Assembly (NCBI RefSeq): GCF_900184245.1 | Contig: NZ_FXXB01000008.1 | Coordinates: 1,054,001-1,118,000 of the forward strand | From: Brachybacterium massiliense | GTDB lineage: Bacteria; Actinomycetota; Actinomycetes; Actinomycetales; Dermabacteraceae | Direction of reading: 5' to 3' | Length of the DNA stretch: 64,000 nt | In this document: positions 46,385-54,556 of the stretch, one piece after another | Position numbering within the stretch: position 1 is the stretch's first letter | How the letters are laid out: every line of letters begins with the position of its first letter | The notes under the pieces: model-generated | Database searches by the model: none | Told to the model about the DNA's origin: nothing | The model's input: the letters and a program-made list of their open reading frames with translations, nothing else | Program-made: the position numbers and the translations under genes

Positions 46385-47869
46385 TCAGGCGATCGCACGT
46401 ATCGCCGTGAGCACTTCGTCTCGGATGTGCTGCATCTGACCCTCCTCAGCAGCCTCCACGTTGAGCCGCAGCAGCGGCTCGGTGTTGGAGCCCCGCAGGC
46501 TCAGCCACCAGCGCTGGCTCTCCGGCACGTCCTCGCCCCAGCAGTGCACTGTCATCCCGTCGAGCCAGTCCACGCTGAGCTCATTACCCTGCACGGCCGC
46601 GATCTCCGCGAGACGCTCCTGGACTGCCGCAGTCGCGGCGTGAGCGTCATCGACCACCGAGTTGAGTTCTCCGCTCGACGAGTACGGAGCATACTGTGCC
46701 GTGAGCGACGAGGCCAGCGCCCCGGACTCGCGCAGCGCCGCGAGGACGTGAAGCGCGGCCAGCATCCCAGAATCTGCGAAGAAGAAGTCCCGGAAGTAGT
46801 AGTGCGCCGAGTGCTCCCCGCCGAACACGGCATTCTCCTGCGCCATGACGGCCTTGATGAGCGAGTGGCCCACCTTGGAGCGGACGCACCGCCCACCGGC
46901 TTCCTCGACCACTTCACGCACGTGGCGGGAGGAGACCAGGTTCGCGACGATGGCGGGTGCAGCTTCCCCTGCCGCGCGCGCCCGGGCGATCTCACGCTCG
47001 GCGATCATCGCCGTGATGGTCGAGGCAGAGATCGCGGCACCTGTCTCATCCACCGCGAAGCATCGATCGGCATCCCCGTCGAAGGCGAGACCCAGATCTG
47101 CCCCCTCCCGCACCACCGCGGCCTGGAGATCTCGCAGGTTCTCGGGATCCAAGGGGTTCGCCTCATGGTGAGGGAAGGTCCCGTCGAGAGTGAAGTGCAG
47201 CCCGATCACCTCGATGCCGTCCAGCCGCTCCGCAAGCGGCGGCACCGTGTGCCCGGCCATTGCATTCGCCGCGTCCACGACCACTTTCAGGGGCTTGCCC
47301 TCAGGCAACGGGACGAGCCGGAGCATCGTGTCGATGTAGTCGGCGAGGGTGTCCTGTTCGGTGACGGAACCACCCTCGGCCTCGGGAACGGTGCCAGCCT
47401 CGAGGTAGCGTTCTGCACGCTTCTGGATCTCCGCGAGACCTGTATCGCGGCTGATGGGCCGCGCGCCGGGCCGGCACAGCTTGATGCCGTTGTCCGGAGC
47501 AGGATTGTGCGAGGCGGTGAATATCGCTCCAGCCTGCTCCCGCAGACCGCTCGCGCAGTACAGCTGATCAGTCGAACTGAGCCCGGCGAAGGTCACGACG
47601 GAACCGCGACGCACCGCTCCCTCCGCAAACGCACGGGAGAGCTCAGGCGAGGAGATGCGCATGTCGTGGGCGAGGATGATCGGCTCCGCCTCGAGGTGAT
47701 CAGCGAACGCCGCGCCCAGCGCATGGGCGACCTCCACCGTCAGCTCGGTACCGGCGCGGCCGCGCACGTCGTACTTCTTCACGACCTTCGAGAGGTCCAC
47801 GCTCGGGCCAGAGCCCTCAGCAGACCGCGCTTGCAGGGGAACCGTCCCACTGCTGACCAGTTCAGACAT
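46385..47869 (-). CDS. manB: Phosphomannomutase/phosphoglucomutase
   Basis: A 494-residue alpha-D-phosphohexomutase converting hexose 6-phosphate to hexose 1-phosphate. The phosphoserine loop is in [17 protein letters not shown], the metal loop in [14 protein letters not shown], the sugar loop in [11 protein letters not shown], and the phosphate-binding loop in [16 protein letters not shown] 47869 follows GGCGGGG by 5 bases and overlaps the rmlA end by 8 bases. With ManA it leads to mannose 1-phosphate; it may also supply glucose 1-phosphate to RmlA, encoded by its operon partner. Confidence 0.93.
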   Translation of the reverse strand: MSELVSSGTVPLQARSAEGSGPSVDLSKVVKKYDVRGRAGTELTVEVAHALGAAFADHLEAEPIILAHDMRISSPELSRAFAEGAVRRGSVVTFAGLSSTDQLYCASGLREQAGAIFTASHNPAPDNGIKLCRPGARPISRDTGLAEIQKRAERYLEAGTVPEAEGGSVTEQDTLADYIDTMLRLVPLPEGKPLKVVVDAANAMAGHTVPPLAERLDGIEVIGLHFTLDGTFPHHEANPLDPENLRDLQAAVVREGADLGLAFDGDADRCFAVDETGAAISASTITAMIAEREIARARAAGEAAPAIVANLVSSRHVREVVEEAGGRCVRSKVGHSLIKAVMAQENAVFGGEHSAHYYFRDFFFADSGMLAALHVLAALRESGALASSLTAQYAPYSSSGELNSVVDDAHAATAAVQERLAEIAAVQGNELSVDWLDGMTVHCWGEDVPESQRWWLSLRGSNTEPLLRLNVEAAEEGQMQHIRDEVLTAIRAIA

Positions 47870-48773
47870 GCTGACCCCGCCTCTCTCCCTCACCGGCACC
47901 AGCCGTGCGCTCTCGTTCCAGGACATCCAGGAGCCGAGCACCGTAGCCTGACTTCACGAGGGGCCGAGCCAGCTCGCGCAGCTCATCGTCATCGAGGTAG
48001 CCCATCCGCCAGGCCACCTCTTCCGGGGCACCGATCGAGAGGCCCTGGCGCATCTGCACGGTGCGGACGAACTCCCCGGCTGCGGCGAGGTCGTCGAACG
48101 TACCGGTGTCCAACCAGGCGGTGCCACGGGTCAGGATCTCGACGTGCAGCGAGCCGTCCTCGAGGTAGCTGCGGTTCAGGTCGGTGATCTCGAGCTCGCC
48201 GCGCGGCGAGGGCTTGAGCGCACGGGCACGCTCCACCACCGTGTCGTCATAGAAGTAGAGTCCCGGCACCGCAAGGTTCGACCTCGGCCGCTCGGGCTTC
48301 TCCTCGAGGGACAGCGCGCGGCCGTCCGGCCCCACCTCGACCACTCCGTAGGAGCTCGGCTCCGCGACCCAGTAGCCGAACACCGCAGCGCCCTCGACCT
48401 GTGAGTATCGGCGCAGCTGCGTACCCATCCCGTGGCCGTAGAAGAGATTGTCACCGAGCACGAGCGCGGCGGATTCTCCGCCCAGGAACTCCTCACCGAG
48501 GACGAAAGCCTGTGCGAGCCCATCCGGGGAGGGCTGGACGACGTAGGAGAGGTTGATCCCGAACCGCGACCCGTCTCCCAGCACTCGCTGGAAGGCGGCC
48601 TGATCCTCGGGGGTGGTGATGATCAGGATGTCCTGGATACCGGCCAGCAGGAGCGTGCTGAGGGGGTAGTAGATCATGGGCTTGTCGTAGACGGGAAGCA
48701 GCTGCTTCGAGACGCCCACGGTCATCGGATGGAGACGACTTCCCGTCCCTCCGGCAAGAATTATTCCGCGCAT
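47862..48773 (-). CDS. rmlA: Glucose-1-phosphate thymidylyltransferase
   Basis: A 303-residue enzyme, first step of dTDP-rhamnose synthesis. [18 protein letters not shown] is the nucleotide-binding start, [19 protein letters not shown] and [10 protein letters not shown] are RmlA-typical, and EKPERPRSN and [10 protein letters not shown] follow. ATG 48773 has no ribosome binding site, but TAGGAT (48786-48781) lies 7 bases upstream, suggesting a leaderless message. The gene's end overlaps manB. rmlA is separated from rmlB and rmlCD by the dehydrogenase and signal peptidase genes. Confidence 0.95.
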   Translation of the reverse strand: MRGIILAGGTGSRLHPMTVGVSKQLLPVYDKPMIYYPLSTLLLAGIQDILIITTPEDQAAFQRVLGDGSRFGINLSYVVQPSPDGLAQAFVLGEEFLGGESAALVLGDNLFYGHGMGTQLRRYSQVEGAAVFGYWVAEPSSYGVVEVGPDGRALSLEEKPERPRSNLAVPGLYFYDDTVVERARALKPSPRGELEITDLNRSYLEDGSLHVEILTRGTAWLDTGTFDDLAAAGEFVRTVQMRQGLSIGAPEEVAWRMGYLDDDELRELARPLVKSGYGARLLDVLERERTAGAGEGERRGQHV

Positions 48774-49113
48774 GCACGTGATCCTATACGCGTCGGCAAG
48801 CTTTTCATCCACGAGTCCATATCCGCCTCCGGCCTGGACGAAAGTGATCCCTCACCGTCCCGGCCACGTACAAAGAGTGGGGGATCCCGGAAGCACGCGA
48901 TATTCGCGGTGAACCTCGCTGCACGAGCGAACATGCAAACACTCCAACGAGCACGGAGGATGACGGCTCCGCCTCCGATGAAGTCTGGAACGAGGAGCCC
49001 GAGGCCAACGGAGGATCCGCCGACTGAGGCCTGTACGAGGAGACCCCGCCCTCGACTATCGTGACCGCACAGCCCCGAGAGGCGCCGCCCGACGATCAGG
49101 AGGAGCGCACACC
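48774..49113. other. Intergenic region, rmlA / small ORF
   Basis: This 340-base gap lies between divergent genes. Apart from the rmlA -10-like element at 48781-48786 I see nothing clear in it. Open frames here are short or shadows of rmlA. Confidence 0.5.
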
Positions 49114-49566
49114 ATGGCCGGAAAGAGCCTGATCCCGGGCCCGTCCACCACGAAATCTGTCATCCACACCGCGAAGTGGCTCCTCCCGCTGCTGGCCACC
49201 GGCGCGCGCTGGCTCTCCTCCCATCCCGAGGTATGGGAGTCGATCAAGGAACAGGGCGCGAAGCTGCAGAAGGTCACCACCGACAAGCCCGATGGCGTGC
49301 TCACCACGGTGGGAATCCTCCGCGAACAGGTCGGCTACCTCACCGACTCCGCCGATGACGCCGGCGAGGCACGCCAGGCGCAGGACTGGGCGAAGCGGCT
49401 GGACAGCTGCGAACGCGCCGCCCAGCTGCTGCAGACCCCGGGCACCACCCGGAGGGACCGCAAATCGCTGACGAAGCGCGTCGAGGCGCTGCGCTCAGAG
49501 ATCTTCGCCGCGTACATCGAGGAGAGGGGCGAGGACGCCGAGACCGACAGCGCACCCGAGCGCTGA
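49114..49566 (+). CDS. Conserved-looking small cytoplasmic protein of unknown function
   Basis: A 150-residue protein with a strong start (AGGAGG 12 bases before ATG 49114). It is mostly helical and charged, with a weakly hydrophobic stretch (AKWLLPLLATGARWL) near residues 20-34 and an Arg/Glu-rich second half (TTRRDRKSLTKRVEALRSEIFAAYIEERG). No signal peptide, Cys or known motif is seen. It converges with the SipW operon only 9 bases away. I do not recognise the family, though the coding signal looks real. Confidence 0.75.
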   Translation: MAGKSLIPGPSTTKSVIHTAKWLLPLLATGARWLSSHPEVWESIKEQGAKLQKVTTDKPDGVLTTVGILREQVGYLTDSADDAGEARQAQDWAKRLDSCERAAQLLQTPGTTRRDRKSLTKRVEALRSEIFAAYIEERGEDAETDSAPER

Positions 49567-49575
49567 GGTGGAGGC

Positions 49576-50121
49576 TCACACCGTCACGTGCTCACAGGTT
49601 CCGATACCGAGGAGGATGGACTGAGCCTCGATGATCGCCGGCTCGGATCTCCACCCGCTCGGATCCTCGACCGTGATTCCGAAGCGCATCGTTGACCCGA
49701 GCCCGAGCAGGCCTCCGAGCAGGCCGGTGGGGATCGTCGTCGTGTAGGTGCCGTCGCCGTTCTGTGCGGTGTTCGAGCTGAAGCTGAATCCGAGAACTGG
49801 CTCGAGGATCGAGCCGACGCCTCCGGTCGCCTGCTGCAGGGTTGCCTGCTGCAGCGTATATCCCTCCGGCAGATTCCAGTGGATGCGCACTCGCGCTGCC
49901 AGTCCCAGCCCACCGGGGCGGAACTCACAGTCGCGGGTGAGCATCGGCGCCGGGATCGTGCTCGCCGTGACCTCCCCCGCGATCGGCGTGGTGTCGGTCC
50001 ATCCCGCCTCGGTCTCCTCGAACGAGGTGGGCAGCAGCATTCCGGTCAGCAGCACGAGCGGCACGAGCGCCCCGGCGAGCATGGCTGTCAGCTGGCGTCG
50101 CCGCGTCGAGCGGGCGGTCAT
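49576..50121 (-). CDS. Small exported protein of the SipW operon, unknown function
   Basis: A 181-residue secreted protein. The N-terminus MTARSTRRRQLTAMLAGALVPLVLLTGMLL is a signal peptide. The mature part begins near FEETEAGWTDTTPIAGEVTA, which resembles the E-A-x-W-T-D-x pattern after SipW-type signals. Two Cys residues (CEFRPGG and GTCEHVTV) near the two ends could form a disulfide. ATG 50121 overlaps the peptidase stop (ATGA); the open frame before it is an Arg/His-rich shadow. It is the last gene of the four-gene operon and likely a peptidase substrate. Confidence 0.75.
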   Translation of the reverse strand: MTARSTRRRQLTAMLAGALVPLVLLTGMLLPTSFEETEAGWTDTTPIAGEVTASTIPAPMLTRDCEFRPGGLGLAARVRIHWNLPEGYTLQQATLQQATGGVGSILEPVLGFSFSSNTAQNGDGTYTTTIPTGLLGGLLGLGSTMRFGITVEDPSGWRSEPAIIEAQSILLGIGTCEHVTV

Positions 50122-50738
50122 CGCTCCGCCTCGGCGTCGCCGGTGTCGGTGTCGGTGTCGGCGTCGGCGTCGGCGTCGGCGTCGTGCTGCTCGGTGCCTG
50201 GGCGCCCGCGCGGCCACAGCGCCCAGACCACCAGAGCGCTCACGGCGAGTGTGACGCCGCCGAGCAAGTAGGGCGAGTTCAGCGCGGCGACGGGTTTCGC
50301 GAGGCCTGGGATGGAGAACAGCACTTGTCGCACTTCGGCGACTGTGTACGGGGCGGTGTCGGCGGCGTCGTTCGCATCGCCCTTCATCGTGATCTGCCGC
50401 TGGCCATCGGGCAGCTCGGTGACGGAGGTGACGCGGTGGGTGATCGGGAGGGCGTCCTCACGGTCAACGGTGACGACGTCCCCGACCTCGACCTCCGCGG
50501 CGGGGATCTCCTGGACCACGGCGAGCGAGCCCTGCGGGATGGTGGGGGTCATCGAGCCGGTGCGGAACAGGATCAGGCTGATGTCGAAGACCACCGCGAG
50601 GATCACCAGGACGACGCAGAGCGCGCCGCCCACCGCAGCCAGGTTGAGGATTCCGTTCAGGAGGTGGCCGAGGAGCCCGCGGCTCGGCCGTGCGACGCGG
50701 GGCGACTCTGTCGATGAGGAACCGGCGGCAGTGTTCAT
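50118..50738 (-). CDS. Signal peptidase I, SipW/ER type
   Basis: A 206-residue signal peptidase with the Ser/His arrangement of archaeal, ER and SipW enzymes. Two membrane helices are at about residues 36-58 and 158-177. Ser62 lies in FRTGSMTPTIPQGS, His101 in PITHRVTSV, and Asp121 in MKGDANDAAD. The C-terminal tail is an Asp-Ala/Asp-Thr repeat encoded by hexanucleotide repeats. ATG 50738 follows GGAG and overlaps the preceding stop. It probably matures the neighbouring exported proteins, as SipW does for TasA in Bacillus. Confidence 0.9.
   Translation of the reverse strand: MNTAAGSSSTESPRVARPSRGLLGHLLNGILNLAAVGGALCVVLVILAVVFDISLILFRTGSMTPTIPQGSLAVVQEIPAAEVEVGDVVTVDREDALPITHRVTSVTELPDGQRQITMKGDANDAADTAPYTVAEVRQVLFSIPGLAKPVAALNSPYLLGGVTLAVSALVVWALWPRGRPGTEQHDADADADADTDTDTGDAEAER
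50145..50184. repeat. Hexanucleotide tandem repeat inside the SipW-type gene
   Basis: GTCGGT x2 then GTCGGC x4 plus GTCG, encoding alternating Asp-Ala and Asp-Thr on the minus strand. Six-base units keep the frame, so the acidic tail could vary in length without disrupting the gene. Confidence 0.85.
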
Positions 50739-51394
50739 GTGGTCTCCGAGATGGCGTCGATGCTCCAGCTGGCGCTCGCCGTCTGGCCCTGGAGGTCGTT
50801 GGTGGCGTCCACGGGCAGGGTGACTTCGAAGCAGAGGTGGGTGGGCTGGCCCGGGGCATCGGGCGTCGCTCCGGCGAGCGCGAAGGGGTCGTCCTCGGCC
50901 TGTCCGGTGGTCAGCGGCACGTGCTCGGAGGTGCTGCCTACGAGGTAGTCGGCGCTGCCGTTGAAGGCGGCGGCCTCGCAGATCTGTGACGCGATCACGC
51001 GGTAGCGCAGGGCGTCTCCGAGGGTTGCGGGCTCATCGAGGCCGGAGGCGTTCAACACGGCCTCTCCCGCGATCGATCCGGTCGCTGTCCGCAGTGCGAG
51101 CGAGGCGTACCGCGTGGACCCAGGGGTCATCTCGGTGGCCTCGAACTGCAGGACGGCCGCCTCCTCGGCGTAGGCCGCCCAGGAGCCTCCGGCGCCGTCG
51201 TAGGGCTGTGAGGGGTTGGCTTCGACGACGAAAGTGGAGGCGGCGAACTGCCCCTCGACGAAGACCTGGTCGGTCCATGCGGCGAGGGTCGTGGTCGCAC
51301 CTGCTCCGAGGACCAGGCCGGAGGCGAGCAGGGCGCGCAGGCGTACCCACCAGGGCTGCCCGAGCGGCACGCTCGACCCACCGGCCTCAGTCAT
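50735..51394 (-). CDS. SipW-dependent-type exported protein
   Basis: A 219-residue secreted protein. The hydrophobic signal (RLRALLASGLVLGAGATTTLAAWTDQVFVEGQFAAS region, about residues 18-52) has the TasA/CotN-like layout, a short core ending in LAAWTD followed by F-x-x-G-x-F-x-A. The mature part is Ala/Thr/Ser-rich with a predicted beta structure and two Cys. ATG 51394 is 12 bases after GGAGG. It lies between a homologous exported protein and the peptidase. It may form surface fibres or a coat; that is inference from the TasA comparison. Confidence 0.82.
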   Translation of the reverse strand: MTEAGGSSVPLGQPWWVRLRALLASGLVLGAGATTTLAAWTDQVFVEGQFAASTFVVEANPSQPYDGAGGSWAAYAEEAAVLQFEATEMTPGSTRYASLALRTATGSIAGEAVLNASGLDEPATLGDALRYRVIASQICEAAAFNGSADYLVGSTSEHVPLTTGQAEDDPFALAGATPDAPGQPTHLCFEVTLPVDATNDLQGQTASASWSIDAISETT

Positions 51395-51401
51395 CAGCAG
51401 C

Positions 51402-52010
51402 TCAGACCTCCGGCGAGTCCGAGGTCGCCAGGAACTCCCAGGTGGCGGTGCCGGACTGGCCCTGATCCAGATCATCATTGGCGGTCACGGTGAAGCACAG
51501 GTTCACGGCTGCGCCAGCAGCGGAGTCAACACCGGACACCAGGTTGAACGCGGCTGTGTCGCCGACGGCGTCCAGAGCAGTGCCCGCAGCGACCAGCGTG
51601 TCGCCGACGGTGGCATCACAGCCGAAGCCGACGGTCGTGGTCAGGGTGTAGGTGAGGCCAGCGATCTCGTTCGTGGTCCCTGCGGGACGGACCACGACTC
51701 CCGCGTCGTAGCTGGTGGTGGCGTCGAGTCGGACCGCGAACGGCGCCGAGACGATGTCTCCCGGAGCGAGGTTCGAGGCGTCGACGCCGAACGCGAGTGG
51801 CGCGGCAGTGTCGACGGTGTCGTGCTCGATGAACTCCGTGCCGTTGAGGCTTCCCTCGAGGTTGAAGTCGCCGGCCTCGAAGGTGCCGGTGGCGAACTCG
51901 GAGTCGTTCCACGCGGCGAGGGTGATGGCAGCGCCGACGCCGAGGACGAGCCCTCCGGCGAGGGCGGCGCGAATCTTACGGGCACGAGAAGACGGAGCGA
52001 TGTCAGACAT
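51402..52010 (-). CDS. SipW-dependent-type exported protein, first gene of operon
   Basis: A 202-residue secreted protein. The signal segment AALAGGLVLGVGAAITLAAW (about residues 14-33) continues with NDSEFATGTFEAGDFNLEGS, the typical pattern for SipW-processed precursors and similar to the next gene's product (LASGLVLGAG, LAAWTD). The mature part is Thr/Ala/Val-rich with VRLDATTSYDAGVVVRPAG; two Cys occur. ATG 52010 follows AGGGG. Two hairpins lie in its leader. The pair may be major exported, possibly fibre-forming proteins; function is not shown by sequence. Confidence 0.85.
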   Translation of the reverse strand: MSDIAPSSRARKIRAALAGGLVLGVGAAITLAAWNDSEFATGTFEAGDFNLEGSLNGTEFIEHDTVDTAAPLAFGVDASNLAPGDIVSAPFAVRLDATTSYDAGVVVRPAGTTNEIAGLTYTLTTTVGFGCDATVGDTLVAAGTALDAVGDTAAFNLVSGVDSAAGAAVNLCFTVTANDDLDQGQSGTATWEFLATSDSPEV

Positions 52011-52044
52011 GGTGAACCCCTGAATGTGTGCGAGAAGGAGAGTG

Positions 52045-52086
52045 CGGGGCATCAGCCCCGGTGTGATCGGTGGCGACGCCACCGAT
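52045..52086 (-). promoter_or_regulatory. Two consecutive hairpins in the SipW operon leader
   Basis: CGGGGC-ATCA-GCCCCG (52045-52060) and a perfect 10-bp stem with a single central base (ATCGGTGGCG / CGCCACCGAT, 52066-52086). They lie 35-76 bases upstream of ATG 52010. They could act as RNA structures controlling translation or as an attenuator, or the second could be a DNA operator, given its near-perfect symmetry. Confidence 0.5.
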
Positions 52087-52346
52087 TACCTGAATCTTAA
52101 ACTTGGAGAGCCGTGCCGAGGTGGGACTTGAGTCCCGCTTCACAACCTTGACCGAATGGCTCCCCGCATCGCGGTGCCGCGTCGCACAGCAGTCGCGAGG
52201 AGCCGCCTTCACATCATCGGCCATGAGCTCAGTAACTCAGAGGGCAACGCTGACGTCAATGGTTCGCGGGAATATTGCCGTAAGGCGCTTCGCGATTGCA
52301 CTCTGGCCCGCCCGAAGCGTCCGACTTCTCCCTCGCCCCGCATTTG

Positions 52347-52377
52347 TGACCCCTTCGTTATCCTCGCGGGTGCCATC
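52347..52377 (+). promoter_or_regulatory. Conserved promoter block of acyltransferase 1
   Basis: Identical at 27 of 31 positions to 54510-54540 upstream of the second acyltransferase gene. It contains TTCGTTATCCTC with a -10-like TATCCT at 52359-52364, and lies 15 bases before the GTG start at 52393. Confidence 0.55.
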
Positions 52378-52392
52378 CATGCAAGGAGTCCC

Positions 52393-54435
52393 GTGACCGC
52401 CACCGCCCACCCGGCCTCGAGCACCACCCCTCCGCGACGATCCGGTTTCCGCCCTGACATCCAGGGCCTGCGCGCGATCGCCGTGTTGCTGGTGGTGCTC
52501 TTCCACTCCGGGGTGGAGGTGCTCTCCGGTGGGTACGTGGGCGTGGACGTGTTCTTCGTGATCTCGGGCTTCCTGATCACCACGCATCTGCTGGAGTCCC
52601 TCGAGCGGGAGGGGCGGATCCGCTTCGGCGCCTTCTACGCCAAGCGGGCCCGACGCATCCTGCCCGCCTCGCTGCTGGTCGCGGCGCTCACGGTGGTGGC
52701 GGCGTGGATCTGGATGTCCCCGCTGCTGCTGGAGAGCGTGGTCAAGGACGCTATCGCCACCGCGCTGTACGTGCCGAACTACCGCTTCGCCCTCGAGGAC
52801 ACGGACTATCTGGCCGAGGCGACACCCTCGGCGTTCCAGCACTACTGGTCCCTCGGCATCGAGGAGCAGTTCTACCTGTTCTGGCCCGCGGTGCTCGCGC
52901 TGGTGTTCTGGCTGTGCCGGCGCAGCGAGCGCCGCGTGATGGTCGCCGTGGCGGTGCTGACGGCCGCCTCGTTCCTGGCCTGCGTGCTGTGGATGGACAT
53001 CTCCCAGCCGTGGACCTTCTTCTCCCTGCCCACCCGTGCCTGGGAGCTCGGGGTGGGCGGCCTGGTGGCGATGCTGCTGCGTTCAGGGGCGAAGTGGTTG
53101 AGCTCCCCGCGCACCGGGCTGCTGGCCTGGGCGGGTCTGGCGGCGCTGCTGGTGATTGCGCTGGTGTTCGACGAGGGCACCCCCTTCCCGGGCTGGACCG
53201 CGGCGCTGCCGGTGCTCGCGACCGCGGCGCTGATCATCGGCGGCGCGGCGCCGGGCCGCATGCATGCCACCGCCGTGCTGGGCCTCGCCCCGATGCAGTT
53301 CGTCGGCGCGATCTCCTATTCGCTGTATCTGGTGCACTGGCCGTTGCAGGTGATCCCGCAGGCGGCCGCCTTCTCCGATGAGCCGCTGCCACTGGGGGTC
53401 CGGCTGCTGCTGGGCGCGGCCGCGGTGCCGCTGGCATGGCTGCTGTTCCGCCTCGTGGAGCGCCCGGCGATCTCGTGGACCCGGCTGCGGGAGGCTCGCC
53501 TGCGGTGGACGGGCGCGCTCGCCGCGGCCGCCTCGATCGCGCTGATCGCCGTCTCGGGCGGGGTGCATCTGGCGGCGACGCAGCAGAGCCTCGCCACGCC
53601 GCAGAGCGTCGCGGCCGAGGAGGCCGGCCCGCATCCGGAGGGTACCGAGATCGTGCCGGCGAACCTCGAGCCGTCCCTGGACGAGGCCGAGAACGACAAC
53701 CCCGCCGTCTACGCCTCCGGCTGCCATCGCTCGCAGTCCGAGACGGACCCCGGCGGCTGCCAGGTGGGCGAGAACGAGGACGCACCGCTGGTGTTCCTCT
53801 TCGGTGACTCCCATGCGGCCAGCTGGTACCCGGCGCTCGAGAAGCTCGCCGAGGACGGCACGATCCGCCTGGACAGCAACACCAAGAGCTCCTGCTACTC
53901 CCTCGACATCGCCCAGCTGGACGAGGGCGTCCCGTACACCTCATGCGAGCAGTGGCGGGACGGGTTGTTCGAGCGGATCGACGCCGAGCAGCCGGATCTG
54001 GTGATCCTCGCCAACTACAACAACCCCGAGCTGCCGCTGGAGGGCGGCAACGATGATCTCGCTGACCGTTGGCAGGAGGGGCTGAGCTCGACCCTGTCCC
54101 AGATCGACGGGCCCGAGGTCGCGGTGATGAAGGACGTCCCCGATCAGCAGCGCACCCCGCGCCTGTGCCTGTCCCAGCACGTGGACGATGCCCGCCGGTG
54201 CGCGGTCCCGCTCGAGGACGCCTTCGTCGAGGAGCTCGTCCAGGCGGAGGACGCCGCCCTCGAGGGCACCGCCGCCCACCGCGTGGATCTCACCGACCGG
54301 CTGTGCAACGAGGAGAACTGCCCGGTGATCATCGGCAACACCCTGGTGTACCGCGATGGCCACCACCTCACCGAGACGTTCAGCCGCGACCTCAGCGAGC
54401 CGCTGTGGGAGCAGCTGGAGCCGCTGGTCGGCTGA
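52393..54435 (+). CDS. Acyltransferase-3 / SGNH fusion membrane protein, copy 1
   Basis: A 680-residue envelope O-acyltransferase. Residues about 15-370 hold some ten membrane helices of the acyltransferase-3 family: GFRPDIQGLRAIAVLLVVLFHSG with the catalytic His, FFVISGFLITTHLLE, FYAKRARRILPA, YWSLGIEEQFYLFWP. The outer C-terminal SGNH domain has VFLFGDSHAASWYPAL (nucleophile Ser) and YRDGHHLTETF (Asp-x-x-His). GTG 52393 follows AAGGAG by 4 bases; the frame open back to 52156 is not coding-like. Such OafB-type proteins acetylate surface sugars, consistent with the nearby polysaccharide locus. Confidence 0.93.
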   Translation: MTATAHPASSTTPPRRSGFRPDIQGLRAIAVLLVVLFHSGVEVLSGGYVGVDVFFVISGFLITTHLLESLEREGRIRFGAFYAKRARRILPASLLVAALTVVAAWIWMSPLLLESVVKDAIATALYVPNYRFALEDTDYLAEATPSAFQHYWSLGIEEQFYLFWPAVLALVFWLCRRSERRVMVAVAVLTAASFLACVLWMDISQPWTFFSLPTRAWELGVGGLVAMLLRSGAKWLSSPRTGLLAWAGLAALLVIALVFDEGTPFPGWTAALPVLATAALIIGGAAPGRMHATAVLGLAPMQFVGAISYSLYLVHWPLQVIPQAAAFSDEPLPLGVRLLLGAAAVPLAWLLFRLVERPAISWTRLREARLRWTGALAAAASIALIAVSGGVHLAATQQSLATPQSVAAEEAGPHPEGTEIVPANLEPSLDEAENDNPAVYASGCHRSQSETDPGGCQVGENEDAPLVFLFGDSHAASWYPALEKLAEDGTIRLDSNTKSSCYSLDIAQLDEGVPYTSCEQWRDGLFERIDAEQPDLVILANYNNPELPLEGGNDDLADRWQEGLSSTLSQIDGPEVAVMKDVPDQQRTPRLCLSQHVDDARRCAVPLEDAFVEELVQAEDAALEGTAAHRVDLTDRLCNEENCPVIIGNTLVYRDGHHLTETFSRDLSEPLWEQLEPLVG

Positions 54436-54509
54436 GCGGCCGGGCGGTGCCGACGGGGCTGTGCCCGCGGGATGGGTCACGGCACGCGGCGGCGGCGCCC
54501 GCACGGCCG

Positions 54510-54540
54510 TGACCTTTTCGTTATCCTCTCGGGTGCCGTC
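54510..54540 (+). promoter_or_regulatory. Conserved promoter block of acyltransferase 2
   Basis: Matches 52347-52377 at 27 of 31 positions; -10-like TATCCT at 54522-54527, 29 bases before GTG 54557. Conservation of upstream DNA beyond the coding part shows that the gene was duplicated with its promoter. Confidence 0.55.
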
Positions 54541-54556
54541 GACCCCGAGGAGCTCC

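Larger units (their letters stand above)
52011..52392. other. Divergent regulatory region, SipW operon / acyltransferase 1
   Basis: This 382-base gap contains the two hairpins at 52045-52086, a small palindrome GGGACT-TG-AGTCCC at 52123-52136, a possible minus-strand -10 (TAAGAT, about 52095-52100) and the conserved acyltransferase promoter block at 52347-52377. No gene is apparent; the open frame through it is an upstream extension of the acyltransferase frame. Confidence 0.55.

Noticed and set aside
50122-50217. An Arg/His-rich N-terminal extension of the small exported protein at 49576.
   Set aside because: It is the antisense-frame reading of the hexanucleotide repeat in the signal peptidase gene. 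ATG 50121 gives a proper signal peptide and an ATGA overlap.
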